Source: an uncultured Clostridia bacterium (GTDB taxonomy: Bacteria; Bacillota; Clostridia; Christensenellales; Aristaeellaceae). From it: DNA of 39,318 nucleotides. Numbering within the stretch: the stretch's first letter is position 1; every line of letters begins with the position of its first letter. The notes beneath the pieces were generated by a model. That model was not told where the DNA came from and did no database searches. It was given only the letters and a program-made list of their open reading frames with translations. Made by a program: the position numbers and the translations under genes. Below are positions 33,714 through 39,318 of the stretch, piece after piece. The stretch covers positions 1-39,318 of the forward strand of contig CAKTZR010000023.1 in assembly GCA_934636105.1 (NCBI GenBank). The letters are read 5' to 3'.

Positions 33714-34481
33714 ATGCGGAGGATGCTCAAGGTGATCGATGGATGCGTCAGTTTCGCGCTGTCGCTCGTCCTCCTGATCGCCGGAATGTATGCGGGCTAC
33801 TGCCTATGGGATAATCATCAAATTTATTCGGCGGCGGAAAACGTGCAGGCCGAACTGCTGAATCTGAAACCTCAAATCAGCGAGGAGACGGACGAGCCGA
33901 CCGGGCCGACGTTTGACGAACTGCTGGCCGTCAATTCGGACGTGTGCGCGTGGATTACGCTGGAAAACACCCAGATCGATTATCCGGTTTTGCAGGGCGA
34001 AACCAATCTGAATTATATCAACACCGACGTATACGGAAATTTTGCGCTGGCCGGAAGCATCTTTCTGGATGCGCGCAGCGATCGGACGTTTGTCGAGCCG
34101 TATGCCGTGCTCTATGGGCATCACATGGAAAACAGCGGCATGTTCGGCGATCTGGATTTATACAAGGATAAGCGCTTTTTTGCGGAGAACCGGGCCGGAA
34201 CGCTCATCCTGCCCGACCGGGTCTGTCCGCTTCAGGTGTTCGCCTGCATGCTGGTCAGCGCGTCGGAGGAGCGGGTTTTCAATCCGGCGCTGTGGGCGGA
34301 CGGCGTTGCCGGACTGCTGGATTATGCGCAGGCGGAAGCCCTTTGCTTCGATGAACAGACGGCTTTGCAGCTGCGTGCGCGCATTAACGCGGGGGAAAGC
34401 CCGCAGGTGCTGGCGCTGACCACCTGCGCATCCGAATTTACAGACGCAAGAACGATTGTTCTGGCCGCCATGAGCGACTGA
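33714..34481 (+). CDS. Class B sortase, candidate pilin polymerase
   Basis: The 255-residue enzyme starts at ATG 33714 (a second ATG lies three codons on). A membrane anchor spans residues 11-30. The class B core is clear: VCAWITLENTQIDYPVLQG, then YGHHMENSGMFG with catalytic H136, LTTCASEF with C238, and R246 in TDART. Class B sortases build FCT-3-type pili in Streptococcus. Position directly after the backbone pilin gene matches srtC2/srtB there. A hairpin without T-run (33645-33680) lies between the genes and may lower sortase expression relative to pilin. Confidence 0.93.
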   Translation: MRRMLKVIDGCVSFALSLVLLIAGMYAGYCLWDNHQIYSAAENVQAELLNLKPQISEETDEPTGPTFDELLAVNSDVCAWITLENTQIDYPVLQGETNLNYINTDVYGNFALAGSIFLDARSDRTFVEPYAVLYGHHMENSGMFGDLDLYKDKRFFAENRAGTLILPDRVCPLQVFACMLVSASEERVFNPALWADGVAGLLDYAQAEALCFDEQTALQLRARINAGESPQVLALTTCASEFTDARTIVLAAMSD

Positions 34482-34499
34482 CGGGGAGGATGTCAAACC

Positions 34500-35135
34500 A
34501 TGAAACCGAGCCTTTTGAGAATCACGCTGGCCCTGCTCGTTGTCCTGACCCTGTTTGGGTCGGCGGCGCTTGCGGCGGAAGCCCTGTCCGTCCAGATTGG
34601 CGCGCAGATCACGCTGGAGGGCACGCTGCCCGCGCAGGCGGAAACCTATGTCATCCGCATGACGGCGGACTCGGCGGCCAATCCCATGCCGAACGGCCGA
34701 CGAGGCGGAAGCTGTGAGCTGACCGTGACCGGGGCGGGGAGCGCCGTGTTTCCGCCCATGTGCTTTGACGCGCTGGGCGAATATCGCTATACGCTCGTCG
34801 AAGTGCCCGGCTCGAACGCGGATTGCAGCTACGACGGGCGGACGTATCGACTGACAATCAGCGTTGTGAACGGCGAAAAGGGCGGCTATGAGCTGGAAGT
34901 GGCGCTGCGCGAAAACGGAAAGACGGAAAAGACCAACACCGCGCTGTTTCACAACGTCTATCGGACGATTGAAGCCACGCCGAAGCCGACCACGCGTCCC
35001 GGCAAAATCACGGCGACGGGCGTGAACGACCGCTGGCCGATGTATGCGGGCGGCGCGGCGCTGCTGCTGGCAGCGGCGGCCGGTCTGGTTCGCCGTCTGC
35101 GCCGCGGGGAGGATGTACAACATGAGAAACCCTAA
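34500..35135 (+). CDS. FctB-like minor pilin
   Basis: The 211-residue protein has a signal peptide (about residues 1-26, ALA-AE) and one Spy0128-like beta domain with GEYRYTLVE (E101) and FHNVY (N152). The usual Lys near the first strand is not evident (VQIGAQITL), so an isopeptide bond may be absent. Three Cys (72, 88, 109) are present. A Pro/Thr linker (TPKPTTRPG) precedes the sorting signal ITATGVNDRWP, a membrane span and RRLRRG. Small size and position after the sortase gene match FctB, the base pilin of FCT islands. The last 14 bases overlap the second sortase gene. Confidence 0.85.
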   Translation: MKPSLLRITLALLVVLTLFGSAALAAEALSVQIGAQITLEGTLPAQAETYVIRMTADSAANPMPNGRRGGSCELTVTGAGSAVFPPMCFDALGEYRYTLVEVPGSNADCSYDGRTYRLTISVVNGEKGGYELEVALRENGKTEKTNTALFHNVYRTIEATPKPTTRPGKITATGVNDRWPMYAGGAALLLAAAAGLVRRLRRGEDVQHEKP

Positions 35136-36105
35136 ATTGAACACAAAAAAGAAGGGACGCGTTCGGCGCGCCCTTCTCGTTTTGCTTGCGCTGCTGTGCG
35201 TCTGCGGCGCGGCGGGTTTGATTCATCTGTGGGTGATGGAATGGCAGCAGCGCGCGGTGGGCGAGACGTTTTATGCGCTGCTTTCTGCGTCCGTAGAGGA
35301 GGAAGCGGCGTTCGTGCCCAAGACAGAGGAACGCGCGACTTTCGATGCAGAATCCACAGAAAATACCATATTCGAAGGGACGCCAACTATTCAGCCGACG
35401 CTCATGACGCTGATTGCGGAAACGCCGATCATTCAGCCGACGATTACGGCTCTGCCTGCGGAAACGCCGACTGTTCAGCCAATGCCCACGGAAACGCCGT
35501 GGTACACGCTTAAACCTACGCCCAGTCCAACGCCGTTTATCAATCGGTCTGAAATCGATTTTCCCTCCATCTGGCAGACCTGTCCGGACGTTGTCGGCTG
35601 GATTCGCCTTGCGGACAGCGTGATCGATTATCCCGTTGTGCTCGGACAGGACAATGATTTTTATCTGCACCACCTGCCGGATGGAACGGCCAACGGCGCA
35701 GGCTCAATCATGATGGATGCGGCCAACTCCGGCGATTTCGGCGAAGCCGTCAATATTCTGCACGGCCACCATATGCGCAACGGCTCGATGTTTGGGCGGC
35801 TGGAAGCGTATAAACGGGAAGCTTATTACCGGGCGCACCCGGTTATGCGGCTGTATACCCCCGCCGGAGATTGCGATGTGGCCGTTTTCGCCGCCTGCAC
35901 GGTCAACGGCTATGCGTTCGGCTACCCGACTTCCTTTGAGGATGAAGCGGCGTTTACGCAGTTTGTTCGAAAAGCGGTTTCGGCCACGGCCTATGAAACC
36001 GACGTGACGGTGGCATACGGCGACAGGATTCTGCTGCTTTCCACCTGCGCCTATGCGTATTCGGGCGCAAGGTTTGTGGTGATGGGGAAGATTGAGGAAA
36101 AATAG
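35122..36105 (+). CDS. Second class B sortase with Pro/Thr stalk
   Basis: The 327-residue enzyme has a membrane anchor at about residues 16-38 and then a 100-residue spacer. The spacer includes three ETP-x-x-QP-type repeats (GTPTIQPT, ETPIIQPT, ETPTVQPM) and PTPSPTP. The class B core carries VVGWIRLADSVIDYPV, HGHHMRNGSMFG with catalytic H216, LSTCAYAY with C309 and R317. The long stalk would hold the active site away from the membrane, suggesting a job different from the first sortase, such as anchoring the finished pilus to peptidoglycan through the minor pilin. It is translationally coupled to the FctB-like gene and ends the operon. Confidence 0.92.
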   Translation: MRNPKLNTKKKGRVRRALLVLLALLCVCGAAGLIHLWVMEWQQRAVGETFYALLSASVEEEAAFVPKTEERATFDAESTENTIFEGTPTIQPTLMTLIAETPIIQPTITALPAETPTVQPMPTETPWYTLKPTPSPTPFINRSEIDFPSIWQTCPDVVGWIRLADSVIDYPVVLGQDNDFYLHHLPDGTANGAGSIMMDAANSGDFGEAVNILHGHHMRNGSMFGRLEAYKREAYYRAHPVMRLYTPAGDCDVAVFAACTVNGYAFGYPTSFEDEAAFTQFVRKAVSATAYETDVTVAYGDRILLLSTCAYAYSGARFVVMGKIEEK

Positions 36106-36128
36106 AAAATCCCCCGGCGGGGGAAAAA
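36106..36128 (-). terminator. Terminator of the DUF2798-like gene
   Basis: CCCCC and GGGGG form a short GC stem (36111-36123). On the minus strand it is followed by ATTTTC, so it ends the minus-strand transcript. The plus side has A-runs instead. Confidence 0.55.
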
Positions 36129-36148
36129 GGAACGATTTCTTTGAAGAA

Positions 36149-36391
36149 TCAGACAGCCTTTACGTGAAAGACTGTGCGGAAGGCAAGGCGCTTGGCCAGC
36201 AGGCTTGAAATGAAGAAAGCGCAGAAAAAGATGACGACAAATTCAAGCCACATCTCCTTGAGCGCAAGCAGGAAGGAGGCGTTGGTGAAGCTGCCCGTCG
36301 CCGGCACGAGGTTGTAAAGCGTCATGCCATAGACCATCATCCACGCGGTGATGGCGGTGAAAAAGAGAGACTGCGGTTTTGTTTTCGGCAT
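36149..36391 (-). CDS. Half-length DUF2798-like membrane protein
   Basis: The 80-residue protein starts at an ATG with AGGAGG upstream (read on the minus strand). It begins MPKTKPQSLFFT and has two membrane spans (about residues 8-30 and 47-65), ending ...AKRLAFRTVFHVKAV. DUF2798 proteins start the same way but, from memory, usually continue with two more spans to about 150 residues. Here the frame stops and a terminator follows at once, so the second half is missing. It may be a truncated gene or a short natural variant. It is divergent from the second flavoprotein gene and may share the palindromic operator between them. Confidence 0.6.
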   Translation of the reverse strand: MPKTKPQSLFFTAITAWMMVYGMTLYNLVPATGSFTNASFLLALKEMWLEFVVIFFCAFFISSLLAKRLAFRTVFHVKAV

Positions 36392-36437
36392 AAGAAAGAC
36401 CTCCTGAAAAAATAAAATGCCGCTCCGCCGTCTGACA

Positions 36438-36466
36438 ATGCGTTACGTAATTGATTTGTAACGCAT
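36438..36466. promoter_or_regulatory. Inverted repeat in divergent promoter region, candidate TetR operator
   Basis: ATGCGTTAC (36438-36446) and GTAACGCAT (36458-36466) are perfect 9-base arms separated by 11 bases. The centre contains TTACGTAA. A CTGACA at 36432-36437 could be a -35 box for the flavoprotein gene, placing the repeat across the promoter. Arm length fits a TetR-type regulator such as the one at 38516. Confidence 0.6.
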
Positions 36467-36493
36467 GCGTAAAACACGAAAGGAAGGGTATTT

Positions 36494-38401
36494 GTGAAGA
36501 AACTGGTAGCTCTGGCTTTGTCCATGTGCATGGCGCTGCCCTTTGGTGCGGCCGCACTGGCGGATGGCTACACCCCCGGAACGTATGAGGGAACGGGCAC
36601 GGGCCGAAACGGCGACATTGTGGTGTCTGTGACGTTCTCCGAGAGCGCGATTGAGTCCATCGAGGTTGTTTCCCAGTCGGAGACGGCGGGTATTGGCGAT
36701 ACTCCGATCGAGCGTATTCCCGGCGAAATCGTGAAGTATCAGTCCCTGGGCGTGGATTCCGTGACCGGCGCGACGCTGACCAGCGTCGGCGTGGTTGAGG
36801 CTGTGGCCGACGCGGTGACCAAGGCCGGCGGCGACGCGGAAGCGCTCAAGAACGTCGAGATCAAGCAGGAAGTTTCCGACGAGCAGGTCGATAAGAATGC
36901 GGATGTCGTCATTCTCGGCGGCGGCGGCGCGGGCATGGCGGCGGCGGTTGCGGCAGCCGAAAAGGGCGCGAGCGTCATCGTTGTGGAGAAGACGGCGGCG
37001 CTGGGCGGCAACACCGTTCGCAGCGGCGGCTACATGAACGCGGCGACCTACACCGCGCAGAGCAACAACATGACCGAAGGACAGATGGAGACGGTCATGG
37101 AGCTGGCCACAGAGGAGCCGAAGAACGACACGCAGGCCAAGTGGCAGCAGACCGTGCTCAAGGAGATCGAGGATTACAAGGCCTCCGGCGCGACCTATCT
37201 GTTTGACAGCCCGTCCTTCCATGCGCTGCAAACCTACAAGGGCGGCGACTACGAGGCCATTCCGGAGCTGATCGAGAACATGTGCATGAACGCCCCGGAA
37301 ACCTTCGAGTGGCTCAAGGAGATGGGCTTTGACTGGCGCGATTACTCCGTGGCCGTCATTGGCTCGCTCTGGCCGCGCGCGCAGATGAGCCAGACCTACA
37401 AGAGCGGCATCGGCTTCATTGAGGTGTTTACCAAGCAGATTGAAAAGGAAAACCTGAACGTCGAAATCCTCTACGAGGTGCAGGCGACCGATCTGACCGT
37501 TGCGGATAACAAGGTGGTCGGCGCGGTTGGCAAGGGCACAGACGGCACCACCTATAACTTCACCGCCAACAAGGGCGTGATTCTGGCGACCGGCGGCTTC
37601 GGCGCGAACGTCGAAATGCGTCAGAAGTACAATACCATCTGGGCGGACCTCGGCGAGAATATTCCGACTACCAACAGCCCGGCGATCACCGGCGACGGCA
37701 TCGTGATGGCGCAGGCTGTCGGCGCGGGCCTTGTCGGCATGGAAAAGATTCAGCTGCTGGCGATTGCTGATCCGGAGACCGGCGCGCTGGATGCGCATGT
37801 CGGCGACGCGACGAGCATCTGCGTCAACAAGGAAGGCAAGCGCTATGTCAACGAGACGGAGCGCCGCGACGTGCTGGCGGCCGCCGCGCTGAATCAGACC
37901 GACGGTATCTTCTATATCATCTCTTCCACGCAGAACAGCGATCTGGACGAGAACGGCTACAACTCCTACGGCCTGCAGATCGACGATCTCGTGGCGGCTG
38001 GCGAGGTCTACCGCGCGGATACCCTCGAGGAGCTGGCCGAGCAGATCGGCATGGATCCCGCCGTGCTGGTGGATTCCGTGAAGAAGTTCAACGAGGCCGT
38101 GACCAGCGGCTATGATCCGGAGTTCGGCCGCACCGTGTTCAACACGCATGCGCTGATCGAGGACTTCGGCCCGTACTATGCCTGCCCGCGCAGCCCGGCT
38201 GTGCATCACACCATGGGCGGCGTCTGCGTGGATGTGGATACCCACGTCCTGCGTGAGGACGGCAGCAAGATCGACGGTCTGTATGCGGCCGGCGAAGTGA
38301 CCGGCGGCCTGCATGGCTCCAACCGCCTCGGCGGCAACGCGATCACCGACTGCCTGACCAATGGCCGTATCGCGGGTCTCAATGTGGTGAGCGAGAACTG
38401 A
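36494..38401 (+). CDS. Secreted FMN/FAD reductase with fumarate-reductase-type active site
   Basis: The 635-residue protein uses a GTG start after AGGAAGGG. It has a signal peptide (about 1-23, ALA-DG) and an FMN-binding domain with D88-SVTGAT-94, where ApbE would attach FMN to Thr. A FAD_binding_2 domain has VILGGGGAGMAAA (about 139-150). Catalytic features of the fumarate/urocanate reductase family are present: NETERRD, HHTMGG (about 571-576) and GSNRLGGNAI with Arg near 611. It is probably a terminal reductase for fumarate, urocanate or a similar enoate outside the membrane, fed by membrane quinol or flavin carriers encoded elsewhere. It ends at a very strong terminator and faces a convergent TetR gene. 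Confidence 0.94.
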   Translation: MKKLVALALSMCMALPFGAAALADGYTPGTYEGTGTGRNGDIVVSVTFSESAIESIEVVSQSETAGIGDTPIERIPGEIVKYQSLGVDSVTGATLTSVGVVEAVADAVTKAGGDAEALKNVEIKQEVSDEQVDKNADVVILGGGGAGMAAAVAAAEKGASVIVVEKTAALGGNTVRSGGYMNAATYTAQSNNMTEGQMETVMELATEEPKNDTQAKWQQTVLKEIEDYKASGATYLFDSPSFHALQTYKGGDYEAIPELIENMCMNAPETFEWLKEMGFDWRDYSVAVIGSLWPRAQMSQTYKSGIGFIEVFTKQIEKENLNVEILYEVQATDLTVADNKVVGAVGKGTDGTTYNFTANKGVILATGGFGANVEMRQKYNTIWADLGENIPTTNSPAITGDGIVMAQAVGAGLVGMEKIQLLAIADPETGALDAHVGDATSICVNKEGKRYVNETERRDVLAAAALNQTDGIFYIISSTQNSDLDENGYNSYGLQIDDLVAAGEVYRADTLEELAEQIGMDPAVLVDSVKKFNEAVTSGYDPEFGRTVFNTHALIEDFGPYYACPRSPAVHHTMGGVCVDVDTHVLREDGSKIDGLYAAGEVTGGLHGSNRLGGNAITDCLTNGRIAGLNVVSEN

Positions 38402-38432
38402 TTTGAATTGCCGCGAAGCGGTCTACGATTGA

Positions 38433-38474
38433 AACGGGGTTCAGCTGACAACAGTCAGCTGAACCCCGTTTTTT
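38433..38474 (+). terminator. Strong terminator of the second flavoprotein gene
   Basis: AACGGGGTTCAGCTGAC and GTCAGCTGAACCCCGTT form a near-perfect 17-base stem with a short loop, then TTTTG. Confidence 0.9.
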
Positions 38475-38478
38475 GTGT

Positions 38479-38512
38479 AAAAAAAGCGCCTTCTCCGGCA
38501 AGGAGGGCGCGC
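38479..38512 (-). terminator. Terminator of the TetR regulator gene
   Basis: On the minus strand GCGCC-TCC and GGA-GGCGC pair (38510-38486) and are followed by seven Ts. Confidence 0.8.
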
Positions 38513-38515
38513 CTT

Positions 38516-39136
38516 TTACGGATGAATGCGGTATGTGCTCATGAATCGGTCCACCATGCGGCGGATTCGGCTGGTCAGATCAAAACCGCCATTGCTCAGG
38601 CACCAGTCAAAGATGATGCCCTTTGTCAGCGAGCAGATATCCTCGTTGAGGGAAACCGCGTCCGTGTCGGCGGGAATCAGCCCGGCTTCTTTGGCCGCGA
38701 CGATCGCTTCATATCGCGCGCGGTAGTTGGAGGAAACGTACATCTCCTCCGGCTTGAGACCGATGGTATTCAGCGGCTTGTTTTTGGTGGAATAATAATT
38801 GGAGACGAACTCCACGCCGTTGGATTCGTTGTGCGCGGCATAGAGTACGCAAAGCTCCGTCAGCCGCGCCAGCGGATCGTCGGGCAGCTGAATGTGGAGG
38901 TTTTGGATGTATGCGTCATAGCCCTTGTTGAGGTACAGGCGCAGAATATCGTCCTTCCCGTGGAAATGATGATAAAAGGCGCCGGTCGTCACCCCGGCCA
39001 GCTTGCAGATATTCTGCACCGTCAGATACTCATAGCCGTATTCGTGCATGAGCTTGCAGGTCGCCTCGTAGAGGTTGGCCTGCGTTTTTTCGGAACGCAC
39101 GCGCTGCGGCGTGCGGAGAATGGGTTCATCCATCAT
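38516..39136 (-). CDS. TetR-family transcriptional regulator
   Basis: The 206-residue protein starts at ATG 39136 or the adjacent ATG 39133, after AAGGTGAT. The helix-turn-helix is clear (LTVQNICKLAGVTTGAFYHHF, split over recognition helix and HFHGKDDIL). The C-terminal ligand domain (about residues 70-200) has no specific match I can name. It is convergent with the secreted reductase gene and may control that gene and the DUF2798-like gene through the inverted repeat at 36438-36466. The inducer could be the reductase substrate; this is inference. Confidence 0.92.
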   Translation of the reverse strand: MMDEPILRTPQRVRSEKTQANLYEATCKLMHEYGYEYLTVQNICKLAGVTTGAFYHHFHGKDDILRLYLNKGYDAYIQNLHIQLPDDPLARLTELCVLYAAHNESNGVEFVSNYYSTKNKPLNTIGLKPEEMYVSSNYRARYEAIVAAKEAGLIPADTDAVSLNEDICSLTKGIIFDWCLSNGGFDLTSRIRRMVDRFMSTYRIHP

Positions 39137-39191
39137 CAATCACCTTGCAAAAAAGAGAGGAACGAGCGAAGCTGCTCATTCATTGTAAAGA

Positions 39192-39228
39192 AAAAGCCCT
39201 GCAAGACCTAAGCTTGCAAGGCTTTTTG
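39192..39228 (-). terminator. Terminator of the edge structured RNA
   Basis: AAAAAGCCTTGCAAG and CTTGCAGGGCTTTTT pair across a seven-base loop, with T-runs on both sides. It directly follows the RNA-like sequence read on the minus strand. Confidence 0.8.
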
Positions 39229-39229
39229 G

Positions 39230-39318
39230 ATGGTCTGCATTGGACTCGAACCGTTTTCCGACGGCCTGAAACCGCCACAGGCGGCGGCCGTCGGAAAACC
39301 TCCATCGGTGTGAACGAT
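39230..39318 (-). ncRNA. 3' part of a structured noncoding RNA, cut by the window edge
   Basis: Read on the minus strand, GTTTTCCGACGGC and GCCGTCGGAAAAC make a 13-base perfect stem. It encloses an inner hairpin (CCGCC-tgtg-GGCGG). A T-loop-like segment GGTTCGAGTCC follows, then AATGCAGACC and the terminator. No coding frame fits. A tRNA is unlikely because the stem is too long and no tRNA arms fit. It may belong to a known class such as raiA RNA, but I cannot confirm that from memory. The 5' half lies outside the window. Confidence 0.55.

Noticed and set aside
39230..39318. tRNA with long variable arm on the minus strand
   Set aside because: The 13-base stem next to the T-loop-like segment is too long for a variable arm, the T-stem pairs only two bases, and no anticodon arm is visible.

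Overview
The window looks like a chromosomal segment of a GC-rich Gram-positive anaerobe, most likely a gut-type member of class Clostridia. The clues are strong AGGAGG-type ribosome sites, split transketolase, secreted FMN/FAD reductases, hybrid kinases paired with solute-binding lipoproteins, and a sortase pilus locus. No ribosomal RNA, phage structural gene or transposase is visible, so I cannot place it more precisely.

Layout. Positions 119-2163 (minus) hold an LCP-type protein followed by a CapA-type metallophosphoesterase. A Myb-like DNA-binding protein (2446-3285) faces a minus-strand run of a phasin-like protein, an AarF/UbiB-type kinase and a single-chain MNT-HEPN fusion (6021 to 3339). 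A remnant of a hybrid sensor kinase (6216-6737) precedes a two-subunit transketolase (6798-8587). A membrane hybrid kinase (8833-11085) lies between two related small-RNA loci. A second hybrid kinase and a solute-binding lipoprotein run leftward (14821-11282). Then come manA and an EamA transporter, a secreted FMN/FAD flavoprotein with a LysR regulator, a three-gene Fbp-type ABC importer on the minus strand (24114-19869), and a divergent MarR-regulated heterodimeric ABC exporter (24344-28200).

The most striking region is 28446-36105. It is a compact sortase-pilus operon: a P/T/E-rich secreted protein, a 950-residue repeat adhesin, a signal-peptidase homologue whose catalytic Ser and Lys are replaced by Asp and Gly, a two-domain isopeptide pilin, a class B sortase, a small FctB-like pilin and a second class B sortase on a Pro/Thr stalk. 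Gene order and the dead signal peptidase parallel the streptococcal FCT-3/FCT-4 pilus islands (cpa-sipA-fctA-srt-fctB). The sorting signals are unusual: two of three have Asp-Met-Gly-Val where a Pro-Thr-Gly is expected.

The right end carries a half-length DUF2798-like membrane gene, a second secreted FMN/FAD reductase with a complete fumarate-reductase-type active site, a TetR regulator, and the 3' part of a structured RNA that runs off the window. A 9-bp inverted repeat in the 36.4 kb promoter region is a good candidate TetR operator. The two flavoproteins are probably terminal reductases for extracytoplasmic anaerobic respiration; their electron donors and the ApbE flavin transferase they need are not in this window.
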